A DNA stretch of 64,000 bases from the NCBI GenBank assembly GCA_964304625.1, contig OZ199838.1, forward strand, positions 992,001 to 1,056,000, written 5' to 3'. Each line of letters begins with the position of its first letter. Position 1 is the first letter of the stretch. The position numbers were made by a program, and so were the translations under genes. This DNA comes from Kudoa neothunni. Its lineage: Eukaryota > Cnidaria. The notes under the pieces are model-generated. The model was given only the letters and a program-made list of their open reading frames with translations. It was not told where the DNA came from and did no database searches. Positions 39,209 to 52,509 of the stretch are shown one piece after another.

Positions 39209-40025
39209 ATAAAACTTATAACAATTTTCGCATTATTTCAAGGTGTTTTATCATTTTTCCTCTGATTGTATCCACATGTTTTTCGCTTTGCATTAAGAAG
39301 AGGTTCCTATTGGGGTGCATAAACAATGCTGAGACCTGTTTTTATTGCGTTGTTTGTAGAGTTTGTTGTCAACAATATTTTCTATAATTGTTCACCGATT
39401 CCTTTAAGAAAATCACGCATTTTTATTTATTGGGAACATAAGATACCAACATGTACTTTTCACGGAATACGAAAATGCTCCCATAAGAGGCTCCATTTGG
39501 TGATGATTTGAGGCATGGTGGTATCTCTAAATTTTAACTTAATGTCTCTATGATGAATTTTTTCCAACAACTTTTTAGCAAGAAACATCGATAAGAAAAC
39601 ATTTTCGTCAATAACATGATATTCATTCCCTGATAATCATAATTCATCAATGAAATCATTAGAATCACACATCCACATATAATTCGCTCAACTGATTTAG
39701 TTAATTTATCTATCATTTCCTTACTTTCTACAAAAACTACTCATAGGAATTTTATTTTATTTAAGTTAGAAATGGGTTACATTTTTTGAAAAAATTTTTA
39801 ATCAAAAAAAAATTTGGAATAAATTTTACCCCAAAGACCAATACGAGGTAAAATTAAAATTAAAACTTATACAATAATTTCTCGACAAAAATTTTTTCAT
39901 CAAACTAAAGATAAAATTTTATTAGAAAAATAACTGGAATCAATTAGGTATTGGTTAGCTGTATAAAAGATATACCAGTAATAAAATCATTTTGAGGTAA
40001 ATTATACCCGAATACCATTAGTGGG
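39209..40025 (-). mobile_element. piggyBac-like remnant upstream of K3
   Basis: This is homologous to 44959-45816 and 62640-63450. The minus strand keeps a degraded zinc-finger-like tail near 39.2-39.4 kb and an upstream fragment at 39534-39716. The right end is related to the K4-unit end (CCCTCTAATGGTATTGGGG) but its TTAA is mutated. It was copied with the Kunitz unit. Confidence 0.45.
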
Positions 40026-41605
40026 TTACAAATTTAATTTTAAATTTTACAAGAGTAAAATTAAATAAATTATAGCGATTTTATGTAATAATTGATATTA
40101 AATTTATTTTACCTTTTTATCTATAATATATATGATAAAATGGGTTTCAATAATTAATCCTTAAAGGACAACATTCAACCACTCTTATTAAGTCAAATCA
40201 GGGGCTCTCAAGGATAATGTTGACCCGTTTATCGTATCGAGGGTTAACGAATGTTCTACCAAGTTTCACTATGCCATTTAACAGGTGGTAACAGGGATAT
40301 TTTAAATATACATTTTGAATTGTTTGTACTACAATATTTTGTGAATATTAATACAGTCTATCATTTGATTTTAGTCTTCATCGTAAATATTTATGATGAA
40401 TACGGTACAATATTGTTTGTTCCTTCTTTCACATCAACCTAAAGGAGAATCTGATGTTTCCTACTTTATTATTTTGATTTTACGAGTTAAATAAACGTTG
40501 TTTCTGGATTTGTGGAAAAAAAAATTGGAATGCTCTTTCTATAACTGGTTGAATAAATATTTTTGGATTTATTAATTGATTTCCTTGCCCATGGTCAATT
40601 TGTAAGAGCGCGGCTGATATCAAAAATTGCAACCTTATTCTTAATTTTTTCATTTTAAATAGCATGATATTTCGATAGAATACGGTCGGCGAGTTTTACG
40701 CTACCATAAAGTGGATTTTTAAAGGCTATATGTTAGGTCATGCTGGATTAATTATAAGCATAATCCACATTAATCTACTTAACGCTTATCTAAAAAAGTT
40801 TAATACTGGCTTAAATAAAAAATACTTAATCTATTTCGATACATCCATCGACTGAAAATATATTTCAAAAAAGATAAACTGAAATTAAATAAACTATAAC
40901 AAGTTTTATAATAAAATAGTGACATGGTGGGTTCGTGGAGTCAATTCGTATATTTTAAGGATTAAAATAATCAATAAAAAAATTCTTATTTTAACCCTTG
41001 ATTAATCTAAACATTTATCATTCATCGTTTTAAATTTTTGACTCTGTTATGATTGTTGTAATTAGTATTCATAACACTATGAAACAAATACAACAAGTAA
41101 TCTACTTAGAGTTAATAATTTTTATATATAAGACATAATTAACTACTATCTTGGGGACTCTAATGAGTGATAAAAAAGGCAATTAACTCATCTTAATAGA
41201 ATCCATCAGGTATTCTAACACTCTTCAGTACAAAATTTTTTTAAAACTCAAAATCGATTTACATATTTCATGTTAAATTATCTAATAAAAATATAAGGAA
41301 AACAAAGAATCATTGGAAATCCTACATAATTTTCTGCCTAACATAGCATAGGGGAAAAATTCGACGCATTATTTTAGTGCATTATAATTCCAAAATATTA
41401 TTTAATTCACGAAAATTCATCGACGTAATGTAATAAGGTTTTCTCAAAACTAAGTGAATAAAATTAGAAAACTAAATTAAAAAAAAAGATAAAATATAAA
41501 GTCACTTGTCTATAAACTTGTCATTCTTGACTGGTATCTATTATGTTTAATTTTCGATGATTTAATCCCTATATTAACCTTTTTAGTTTCATTTTCTCAT
41601 TAATA

Positions 41606-43233
41606 TTATTTATACCAACATATCAAAAGCCAGAATTTACATTTCGTAATATTCTCTCGAGAGCCTGAATTTGGTTCGACAGGATGTGAAACAGAACCAG
41701 TAGATGTAGAGCTGTCTTTAGCAGGCGTTCCGTCGCGTTCGTTTGTAACATCATTACCATTCGTATTAACCTCTACTCTAGTTTCCAGAACGCTAGAACT
41801 ATTATCGACCTCCTGAGTAACTTCTTGAGTGGTCAGCTTAACAGAAGATTTATCCTCGGTAGCAGGGACGGCAGCAGTGACAGTCAAGGGAGTTTTACAA
41901 ATAGCGTCACATGCATTTTGGTCTTTAAAGTTATTCAAGTTCATTTCTTTTCCGTTAGACGTAAATGACTGACAAGTCTTTCCACTTCGTTCAGAAGTTC
42001 CATAGTAAAATCGTTCTATCTTGTATACATCATTTCGACCAGCAACCCCTACCTTTGGTTGGTTACACGCATCAACAGCTTTAAGTTCACCAACGTGAGC
42101 AGCTATTTTATTAATTTTCATATCATAATATATATTAATATTTTCGTTATAATGAAATACTGGCAGGGCAATAACTTGCACATAGTTCCACTGAACTAAA
42201 TATATTATTCTCTCCATTGTCGACTTTGACAGTTTCACCGGGGGCTAACGTCAAAAAAGGGAGGCAAGCCTTTCTTGTTTTGTTAAAATAGTAATATTCT
42301 CTTAAATCTGCTTTATTAAAATCATTATTTGGTGGTGGCACTTGGTAGGGGCTGGTTGCATTGCACGCAGCGACGTAGTCAGCTACATTTGATTACATAT
42401 GAGTTTCTAACACAATGAATACTAATGCATATATCTGCACATGTTGGTAGATCATCAAAATAACCTCTTTTGGCCTCCATACCTACAGCGGCGTAAACAC
42501 ATTTCTTTTTGTCTTTATGGAGGATAATTCCCATTTTTGGTGTTGCATTATCCACTTCTGCTGCGAATAGACAATCAAACTTATTGGGAACTTTTGTCAA
42601 CTCTTCTTCCTTAGCTTCCCCTTCGATCACACTATTTTTTCGATCTAAAATAATTTTCTCAAAATTCTTTTACAAATTGTATATGCTTACTTTGGCAGGC
42701 ATTTTTACATTCAGTTTCTGTTTCAAAATTATTGGCATTCCCGCCACATCCGCTGTACTCGAATTCGTAGCAAGAGTTTGTAGCGCCGCCTTTGACAGCA
42801 GATTTTGAATAATACCATCTGACCATTTTATTTTCCTCTGATAACTTACATGAACCCTTTGATACTTCTAAGTCACAAGAATTTGATTTCTCTTCAGGTG
42901 TGAATTTTACTAGTTAATGTATTAAATTACGTAAATAAATAATCAATTACGATGGTTTTCACAAACAGCCTTTGATACAAAATTATTAAAATTTCCAAGA
43001 GATCCCAAATATTTGAATGGTTTGCATTTGGCGATATTAACGTCTATATACCATCTATCAACTACGGCTGCATCTCGCTGCTCTTCAGTCAACCAAGAAG
43101 GAGGAGCACCAGCATCCAATTCATAAGAATCCAAAGCTCGTTCTATTATTAAATAATTATATTTATTTTAAATATCAAGATAACCGAGTGAAATTGTTGT
43201 TATCAAGGAAGAAAATATCCACAAAATAATCAT
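41606..43233 (-). CDS. K4: secreted five-unit Kunitz protein with Ser/Thr/Val-rich tail (466 aa)
   Basis: Exons are 43185-43233, 42951-43142, 42691-42909, 42423-42644, 42161-42382 and 41606-42102, all joined in phase 1. The signal peptide starts MIILWIFSSL. Unit 1 (192-nt exon) keeps only the cysteines in AKCKPF and KAVCEN. Unit 2 has six cysteines and P1 Lys (GSCKL). Units 3-5 have four each, lacking the equivalents of Cys14 and Cys38. After the last Kunitz cysteine (AICKTPL) comes a tail of about 100 residues rich in Ser, Thr, Val, Asn and acidic residues with NxT/S sequons such as RENITK, ending KCKFWLLICWYK. The frame is fully open. The conserved upstream block lies at 43490-43552. The gene is probably exported; domains 1-3 are nearly the same in DNA as K3 and K5, while the tail differs. 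Confidence 0.88.
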
Positions 43234-43489
43234 TGCTTGGGAAATTAATATTTAATTTAAATCAGGTTCGTATTTTCACGAAGTAATATAATGCATTTAA
43301 GAATAATTTTTACCAATTGATACATAAATGAACAATATTAAATTGATTAATACTATTATCTTATTTATAGATTATTTTTGGTTTTGCTATAAAACAATCG
43401 TCCTAATGTACAATCAAACCAACATTAAACAAAAAATATGTATAAATAAAATTTAAATGATAAATCTTTTTTATGGTGAAATAACTAAT

Positions 43490-43552
43490 TTATAACTTTA
43501 GGTTCTATATTCAAGATAATCTAATAACCTTTAGAGATTATTGTCAATAATT
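43490..43552 (-). promoter_or_regulatory. Conserved upstream block of K4
   Basis: Same block, 257 nt upstream of the K4 start. Confidence 0.5.
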
Positions 43553-44958
43553 AATATCTGTCAATGACAAACATTCATTACTGAAATTGGAATATATAGA
43601 AAAGGCTTAAATATGAGATCTAACAACATAGTATTATTTTAATGAATAATTTGTAGCATTAATAATACATATAAATTTTTATGTAATGATTAAAAACAAC
43701 GGAAAAAGTTATCTAAACTTATTACTGTATATTACAGAATAATAAAAATTTCCATAAATAATCATTATTCGAAAATATTCATATTATAAATATACCCATT
43801 GAGACACAGCCAGAGGGATTATTTCAGAAAACATAGAATCACCTGCTTGTTAAAAATTGATAAATGACTTTAAATTAATAAGTAAAGGTACACTCTTAAA
43901 TCTAAACTCATAGGTTCCAGTATTTATAGGTTCTGTATTCACGAATATGCATCATGGAAATCATTCTCGTACTTCCAATTAAAGTCAATACATTTGTAGC
44001 GGCAAAAAAACGAACATTCTCCGAAATTATGGTACAATCATATAAAGACATCTGAAAAATGGTTTACATCGATGTAAAATAGTTCGAATCCCATGAATGT
44101 TCATTAATTAACGACTATTTTGTTAAATTAATATTTAAAAATGTTTAGATAGAAACGTACATGTTTCATGAATAATTGGAGATGGCTTATTCTAAATTAT
44201 ACTGAGTGTGTTGAGACGTATTAAACTAACGGTTTTCAACCACCATTAGATATGTTTACAATTCATTTCAACTAAGTTGTTTATATTACACAATATTAGG
44301 CTCAAAAAAATGTGGTTGATTTATTGAACAGTGTAAATATGGAACGTAAAATGTCAAATTTTTATTCTTTAAATTCTCAAACAATTTTTTCGTAAAAAAT
44401 CAGATAAAAAATAGCTAAATTCAAATGTGAACTCAGATTTGAAATATCATCTATAACGGAGGAGTTATTCGTTTCGATGAGAGTAGACACTGCCTAGAAA
44501 AATATTTAATTAGTCATCCTAAAAAATTATTTCGACAATTTTAATATTACTACTTATTTCTCACATGTATTTATTGATTAATTTTAAACAAACTTTATGT
44601 CCACAAACTACAATAATTAATGAAATAATGAATGTTTTAATTATTTAATTCTCTAATGATCCCAAAAATGATGAACATGTAATGGATTTGGGGAAAATTT
44701 CACACCGCATTTTGTTTGAATAATAACACTTTAAAAAATATAAATATTGTAGAATAATTTTTAATTCCTAATGATGAAACACTGACAAATGTATATTAAA
44801 TTTTGACGTAATCCACGCGATAATCGGCTTAGTTTATGGTCCGTCTATGTAGGTACACATAGATATTCATTAATAAAGTAATTGTGGTAGTTCAGCGGAA
44901 TTAAACGTGTTGCGCTAGTTGAAATATTAAAACAAAAAATAAAAAGAATTCTTGAAAG

Positions 44959-45816
44959 TTATTCGAAGTTAAAACAGTTTTTAAATGCGTGAATTGGACA
45001 ATAAAACTTATAACAATTTTCGCACCTTTTAGAAGAGTTTTTATCTCTTTTCCTCTCACTGTATTTACATGTTTTTCGCTTTGCATTAAGAAGAGGTTTC
45101 TGTTGGGGTGCATAAACAATGCTGAGACCTGTTTTTATTGTATTGTTTGTAGAATTTGTTGCCAACAATATTTTTTATAATTGTTCACCGATTCCTTTAA
45201 GAAAATCACGCATTTTGATTTATTGAGAACAACATATTTCAACGTATACTTTTCACGGAATATGAAAATGCTCCCACAACGGGCTCTATTTGGTAATGAT
45301 TTGAGTCATGGTGGAATCTCTAATTTTTAACTTAATGTCTCTATGATAAATTTTATCCAATAATTTTTCAGCAAGAAACATCGATAAGAAGACATTTTCG
45401 TCAACAACATGATGTTCATTCTCTGATAAACAAAATTCATCAACGAAGTCATTTTGAATCACACATCTACATATAATTCGCAGTTGCGATTTCATTAATT
45501 TATTTATCATTTCCTTACTTTCTACAAAAACCACTCATCGTGATTTTATTTTATTTAAGTTAGAAATGGTTTACATTTTTTGAAATATTCTAAATCAAAA
45601 AAAACTTGAGGTTAATTTTACACCAAAGACCATTTCAAGATTAAATTAAAATTAAAACTATACAATAATTTGTCAACAAAAATATTTTCGTCAAACTAAG
45701 GACAAAATTTTATTAGAAAAATAACTGGAATCAATTAGGTATTGGTTAGCTGTATAAAAGATATACCATTAATAAATCGTTTTGGGGGTAAAATTTACCC
45801 CAATACCATTAGAGGG
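44959..45816 (-). mobile_element. piggyBac-like remnant upstream of K4 with Cys-rich C-terminal tail
   Basis: The minus-strand frame 44959-45168 ends in CKYSERKRDKNSSKRCENC followed by YKFYCPIHAFKNC. This Cys/His pattern resembles the C-terminal finger of insect piggyBac transposases. An upstream 82-residue piece is at 45286-45534. The right end reads, on the minus strand, TTAA|CCCTCTAATGGTATTGGGG (TTAA 45817-45820). The frame is broken and the catalytic core is not recognised, so this is an internally deleted or decayed copy. The left boundary is not resolved. Confidence 0.5.
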
Positions 45817-47202
45817 TTAAAAATATTTTGTATCAACTTCTACAAAAGTAATATTTAATAAATTATAGCGATTTTATGTAATAATTTAGATTTAATTTAT
45901 TTTACCTTTTTATCTAGAATATATATGATAAAATGGGTTTCAATAATTAATCCTTAAAGGACAACATTTAACCACTCTTGTTAAGTCAAATCAGGGGCTT
46001 TCAAGGACCATGTTGACCCGTTTATCGTATCGAGGGTTAACGAATGATCTAACAAGTTTCACTATGCCATTTAACGGGCGGTAACAGGGATATTTTAAAT
46101 ATACATTTTGAATTGTTTGTACTACAATATTTTGTGAATATTAATACAGTCTATCATTTGATTTTAGTCTTCATCGTAAATATTTATGATGAATACAGTA
46201 CAATATTGTTTGTTCCTTCTTTCGACATCAACATAAAGGAGAATCTGATGTTTCCTCTTTTATAATTTTAATTGTAGTAACTAAATAAACTTTTTTTCTG
46301 GATTTGTGGAAAGAAACTTGGAATGCTCTTTTCAAAACTGGTTAATTAGATATTCAGGACTTTTTAATTGTTTTTCTTATCCATCATTCATTTGTTCAGC
46401 GCATATGGTATCAAAAGCTGAAACATTATTCTAAATTTTTTCATTTTAAAATAGCATGCATTTTCGATAAAATATGGTCAGCGAGTTATACACTGCCATA
46501 AAGTGGATTTTTGAAGGCTACGTGATAGGTCATGCTGGATTAATTATAGGCATAATCCGCATTTATCTATTTAACGCTTAGGTAAAAAAGTTTAATGCTG
46601 GCTTTAAACAAAATACTTAACCTATTTAAATACATCCATTGACTGAAAATATATTTTAAAAATGATGAGCTGAAATTAAGCAAACTATAACAAGTTTTAT
46701 AATAAAATAATGACATGGCGGGTTCGTGGAGTCCATTGATATACTTTAAGGACTAAAATAATTAACAAAAAAATTCTTATTTCAACATTTGGTAACTTTT
46801 CACTTTTACCATTTATCGCTTAATATTTATGACTCTTTAATTCGAAATTTTTTTTAATTCAACAATGATTTACCGATTTCATGATAAATTATCTAATAAT
46901 AAAAATATGAGGAAAACAAAGAAATATTGGAAATCCTTCATAATTTCCTGCTTAAATTAACATAGGGGGAAAATTTGACGTATCATTTTAATTCCAAAAT
47001 ATTATTTAATTCATGAAAATTCATCGACGCAATATAATAAGGTTTTCACAAAACTAAGTGAATAAAATTCGACATATAAATTGAGTAAAATATAAAGTTA
47101 CTCATCTATAAACTTGTCATTCTTTACTGGTATCTGTTATGTTTAAATTTTGTTTGGTTTCATCCCTATATTAACATTTTTAGTTTGATTTTATCATTAA
47201 TA

Positions 47203-48825
47203 TTATTTATACCAACATATAAAAAACCAGGCTTTACATATCGTAATATTCACTTGAGTGTCTGTAGGTGGTGCAACAGGACTTGAAACAGAAACAGTAC
47301 CAATAGATGCAGAGCTTTCTTTAACAAGCGTTACGCCGTGCCCGTTTGAAACACCATCACCTTGCGCATTATCCTGCCCTCTAGTTACCAGAACGCCAGG
47401 ATTACTATCGACCTCCTGAGTAACGTCATGAGTGTTCACCTGTTTAGGAAGATCAACATCGGCAACAGTGGCAGTCAAGGGAGTTTTACAAATAGCTTCA
47501 CATTCTCCATTGTCTTTAAAGTTATTCAAGTTCATTTCTTTTCCGTTAGATGTAAACGGTTTACAGGACTTTGCATCTTGTCCAGAAGTTTCATAGTAAA
47601 ATCGTTCTATCTTGTATACATCGTTTTCACCAGCAACTCCTACCTTCGGTTGGTTACACGCATCAACAGCTTTAAGTTCACCAACGTGAGCAGCTATTTT
47701 ATTAATTTTCATATAATAAATAAATATTTATATTTTAGAAATAATGAAATACTGGCAGGGCAATAACTTGCGCATAGTTCCACTGAACTAAATATATTAT
47801 TCTCTCCATCGTCGACTTTGACAGTTGCACCAGGGGCTAACGTCAAAAAAGGGAGGCAAGCCTTTCTTTTTTTGTTAAAATAGTAATATTCTTTTAAATC
47901 TGCTTTATTAATACCAGTATTTGGTGGTGGCACTTGGTAGGGGCTGGTTGCGTTGCAAGCAGCAACGTAGTCAGCTACATGTAATTACATATGAGTTTCT
48001 AACACAATGAATACTAATGCATATATCTGCACATGTTGGTAGATCATCAAAATAACCCCTTTTAGCATCCATACCTACAGCGGCATAAACACATTTCTTT
48101 TTGTCTTTATGGAGGATAATTCCTATTTTTGGTGTTGCATTATCCACTTCTGCTGCGAATAGACAATCAAACTTATTGGGAACTTTTGTCAACTCTTCTT
48201 CCTTAGCTTCCCCTTCGATCACACTATTTTTTCGATCTAAAATAATTTTCTCAAAATTCTTTTACAAATTGTATATGCTTACTTTGGCAGGCATTTTTAC
48301 ATTCAGTTTCTGTTTCAAAATTATTGGCATTCCCGCCACATCCGCTGTACTCGAATTCGTAGCAAGAGTTTGTAGCGCCGCCTTTGACAGCAGATTTTGA
48401 ATAATACCATCTGACCATTTTATTTTCCTCTGATAACTTACATGAACCCTTTGATACTTCTAAGTCACAAGAATTTGATTTCTCTTCAGGTGTGAATTTT
48501 ACTAGTTAATGTATTAAATTACGTAAATAAATAATCAATTACGATGGTTTTCACAAACAGCCTTTGATACAAAATTATTAAAATTTCCAAGAGATCCCAA
48601 ATATTTGAATGGTTTGCATTTGGCGATATTAACGTCTATATACCATCTATCAACTACGGCTGCATCTCGCTGCTCTTCAGTCAACCAAGAAGGAGGAGCA
48701 CCAGCATCCAATTCATAAGAATCCAAAGCTCGTTCTATTATTAAATAATTATATTTATTTTAAATATCGTGATAACCGAGTGAAATAGTTGTTACAAAAG
48801 ACGAAAATATCAAAATATTAATCAT
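47203..48825 (-). CDS. K5: secreted five-unit Kunitz protein with divergent tail (464 aa)
   Basis: Exons are 48777-48825, 48543-48734, 48283-48501, 48015-48236, 47753-47974 and 47203-47693, all phase 1. The signal peptide is MINILIFSSF-like. The cysteine pattern by unit is 2, 6, 4, 4, 4, with Lys at P1 of unit 2. Unit 5 differs from K4 around its aromatic core (ERFYYETSGQDAKSCKPF). The tail has few close matches to the other copies yet ends ICKAWFFICWYK. The frame is open throughout. Homology to the other copies' upstream DNA stops near 49.0 kb, so this copy lacks the conserved block seen 253-271 nt upstream of the others; a hAT remnant lies beyond. It may be differently expressed or silent. 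Confidence 0.87.
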
Positions 48826-49724
48826 TGTCTAGATGATTGTTACTTCAATTAAATCAGGTTCGTATTTTTACGAAGTAATATCATGCATTTAAGAATACTT
48901 TTTACCAATTGATACATAAAAGAACCATAATAAATTGTATAATACTATTATTCTATTTATATGATTCTAATTATCGGTATACAAATAATTGTCAAAAATA
49001 TAAAATCCTGAAATTCTAAAAAAACTTCTTATATACACAAAATATATTTTATAAATCAGTTTTATAATGAACTAACGCTAATGCCCAGCTTTGCCTGGTA
49101 CTGTGTGACGAATAACTTTAACTTTTAATTTAATTTTTGAACGGATAAATTCTATGGTAAAGTTAATTTGATTGACATATTAAACCCAGTAGTTTTGATT
49201 TTCTAGTTTAATTGATGTATTTTAAAGCTTGTCATTATTTTAGCAGTGTGATGATTTAGATCAGGGTGGACATGATACGATCCGCCATATTAATTGAAAA
49301 CTCTACCGAAGCTTGATAGAGAACATTTTGTTAATTCACCCGTCTTTGATACATTTTGCAATTAGTTTCTCTCTAAAAGGTTTTGGTTTAATACAAATAC
49401 TCTTCAACTTTTTTTAACTAAGCTCATATTTGGTATACCTTGCTTTAATAGCAATCGTAATTTTAAATTTTAAAATTGGAATTCCGAAAATGTATAATAT
49501 TATTGGAAGAATATTAGGATTATTTGAGAGTGACTCATGAATTTTGACGTTGAGATTCGCAGGCATGCCACGCTACAAAGGTTAGTGGATGAAACAACTT
49601 TGAAAACGAAATAAATTGTAATTTGTATTTTTGAAGTCGCTTCTCCTAAAAAACTAGCCTACAGTAAGAAATAAGAGCAGACCGTACCGAATAATCAAGT
49701 TTAATTAGCTGTATAAAATCCATT

Positions 49725-51110
49725 CGCTGATTCTGAGTTTGTGAAATCATGTTTGGTTGAAATAGCTGAAACTGTTTGTCCTGCGGTAAAAAGAATTTGA
49801 ATCAATTCCACTGTCAAGGAGAACTATTGTACGCAGGGTGGACGCTATTGCTGCGAACTTAAAAGAAAAGCTATTGGGCGTGACAGAATCCTTACATTAA
49901 TATTTGTTAATGTTAGTCGAAAGTACAGACTTATGTGATACATCGCAATTGCTTATTTTTATTCGTGGCATTGATGAATATTTTAACATCACAGAGGAGC
50001 TTCTATCAATGGAAAGTCTTATAAATACTACTACTGCACAAGACGTTTATGAGAGTTTTATTAATCGCTTGGAAAAATCTCGATTATACCCTTATAAACT
50101 TGAAAGTATAACAACGGACGGAGCCCCCACATTAATTGGGAGACATCGCGGTCTTGCTAAACTAATGAGTGAAAAGATTAAACAAAACTACCGGCACCAC
50201 AAACTACTTTCTTTTCATTGTATAATTCACCATGAAAGTCTCTGTAAATCAAAATTGGACCTAAAAATGTCGTTGATTCGGTCACAAATGCTGTAAATAT
50301 AATAAGGTCGAAGGAACTGAACCAAAGGCAGTTCTGTAGTTTTTTGGAATATATGGAATCTGACTCTTTTGATGTTTTGTATCTTAGCAATATACGATGA
50401 CTAAGTCTTGGAAACGTTTTAAGACGGGCTTTGAGAACTTAAAGATGAAATTATAATTTTTTTTTAAATAAAGATATTAATTGTGATTTAAACACCAAAC
50501 TTCAAGGAAAGAGTGTTTACGCTCATGATATGTATGTGGAAGTCAGTTCATTTGAAATAAAGTGGAAACTTTTCGCGAATCAACTTTCAAATCAGAACTA
50601 TGCATATTTCCCTTGTCAAGAAACTCAGTGTGTGAATGGCATATATGCAGAGAAATACAGTGAGAAAATATTAACTTTAAAAGAGGAATTTGGAAGGAAA
50701 TTTCTAGATTATAAAAGAATGAAACCACAATTCAACTTGTTAAAGTCTCCGTTTACATATGATTTCGAAAAAGCTACTAATGAGTTACAATTGGGAATTA
50801 TAGATCTGTAATCAGAAATTATGATAAAGTCTATATTTGAAAATAAAAGCATAGTTGATTTCTATCGAACATTGAACCAAGTAAAATTTTTCAATCTAAA
50901 AAACTTTTCAAGAAAGCTTTTTGTTTTGTTCGCATCTACATACATATGTGAACAAACTTTTTCCGTTATGTGTATCAAGAAATAAAAAAAAAAGATATCT
51001 TTTGACTGATTCGGACCTCCAGACTGTCCTAAGAATCAATACACGCAACCGAGATCTAAATTTTGAAAAATTAGTTAGCGATCGTAGTAGATTACACCTA
51101 TCTGATTGAT
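49725..51110 (+). mobile_element. hAT remnant of the GTF2IRD2/ZBED5 type
   Basis: In order on the plus strand: a segment reading DSEFVKSCLVEIAETVCPAV near 49.73 kb; a 130-residue frame at 49904-50296 containing ITTDGAPTLIGRHRGL, the transposase core stretch shared by GTF2IRD2, ZBED5 and EPM2AIP1 proteins; a 93-residue frame at 50530-50811 (FPCQETQCVNGIYAEKYSE); and the hAT dimerisation motif FASTYICEQTFSVM near 50.93 kb. Frames change several times, so this is a dead copy. A possible left end begins CAGGGTGGACATGATACG at 49262; no matching right end was found. It interrupts the upstream region of K5. Confidence 0.85.
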
Positions 51111-51114
51111 TATT

Positions 51115-52505
51115 ATTCATTCTTTCCAAATTTTATAATGTAAATTTGTTTATGCTTAAAAAATTATATTCAAGCGATTTTTTACATTTGGCTAATGTCA
51201 GTCTACCTTATATAATATTGAAGTACTAGAAATAATCTTATATATTCATTTGATTAAGTATATTGACTTTGCTATAATCCTACCTGTGTCTTATGAACAA
51301 TTCCTGAAACCGGCTCATTCCAAAATATAACTTTACACCCCTAATTTAGATAAACAAAAATATGCGAACATTTTACATTCATGTATAAATAGAGGTATTG
51401 AGAGAAAGTGATGAGTATTTTTAAAGTTTATTTTACAAGTTATTGACCAATAATATAATAATCTTAAATTTATGAGCAGTGTAATTAACGATTAAATTTC
51501 ATTTATTTATTAAAAAAATCATTAAGTAACTTAAATAGGACTTTCAATTTTTTTTTTAAATTATGAGATAAAAATTAATCCTCCTAATTATAAAATTCAT
51601 TATTAGTTTACAAACAATAAAAAAATAAAAGAGACCAAAGGTGGATCAGAAATAAAAATATTGATTGTTACTCCTTTTTTGAAATTTTATAAAGGATTAG
51701 CACGCAATCCCCGATTTTGCGTAGGCTCCCATGCCCGGTCAAGTAGACTAAAGCCTTGAGAAGGCCAAGCTCATTTAAAATTCAAAGTAAATTAAGAGTT
51801 TTTGGATAAATAATAAAATGATTACACAAATTAAGCATGATTTATTTTACTAATTTGTCATACTAAGGGAACTTAATCTTAATTCATATCGCAGTCCCTT
51901 CTTGTAGAGATTTTACAGATTGTACACCATGAAATCAACATTATTTAAACAGTGCAAAAGATAACCACTAGTTTAAAATGTTAATTGAATGTTATCAATG
52001 TGATGATACGTATATTTTGATAAAAAAATTAAATTTACACACATACAAACAATACAACTCCACGTGTGTAGATAGATCGAAACCCCGGATTTTCCGGGGA
52101 GCGGGTTAATTTAAATAAAAAAAATGTATTAATCCTCTTATATAACTCTTGTTTGAACCGAATAAACCCATAACTTTCTTATAATGTCAACCTTTTGACA
52201 ATCACATTAAGCAAAAATATTTGTTCTGTAGAATTACCCGGCTTAACCTCATATTGAAATTATTTATTTATATAAAATCAAATTATCTTTATTTTTCAAC
52301 TTATCTATCGATTAAAATCTTTAATACATATGTAACCATAATATCGCTCTTTTGACGATAGTGTTAATCGAAATAAGCAGTAATATTTTTCTCCTCTTTA
52401 TTTTTACCTTGAATGGATTTTATGTACATTTAAAAATCAAAATTTCTTAAAACTCGGTTGAAGTTTTATTCGTTTTAACTAACCTACCGATTAAACCATT
52501 AATAT
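51115..52505. other. AT-rich stretch between hAT elements, with a GC-richer fragment
   Basis: A short GC-richer fragment near 51.70-51.77 kb and a small perfect hairpin (CCCCGGATTTTCCGGGG, 52083-52099) stand out. They may belong to an unidentified repeat. No gene was seen. Confidence 0.45.
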
Positions 52506-52509
52506 AAAA

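Larger units (their letters stand above)
37700..41600. repeat. Intergenic part of the K3 tandem unit
   Basis: It aligns with 43440-47200 over most of its length and in part with 61390-63612. It holds a short conserved plus-strand fragment near 38.57-38.72 kb (EISSITEELFVSMR-like in K4), the piggyBac-like remnant, and AT-rich DNA with no recognised gene. The K3-K4 start spacing is 5749 nt and K4-K5 is 5592 nt, giving a unit of about 5.6-5.7 kb. Confidence 0.8.
43440..47200. repeat. Intergenic part of the K4 tandem unit
   Basis: Partner of 37700-41600. The region 44.28-45.78 kb is also nearly identical to 61.92-63.41 kb upstream of K6. No further gene was recognised. Confidence 0.8.

Noticed and set aside
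42509-42808. 99-residue plus-strand frame repeated opposite units 2-3 of every Kunitz copy
   Set aside because: It is conserved only because it is antisense to nearly identical Kunitz exons, and it crosses an intron.
52083-52099. Perfect hairpin as a terminator or regulatory RNA
   Set aside because: It is isolated, with no gene next to it and no second copy in the window.
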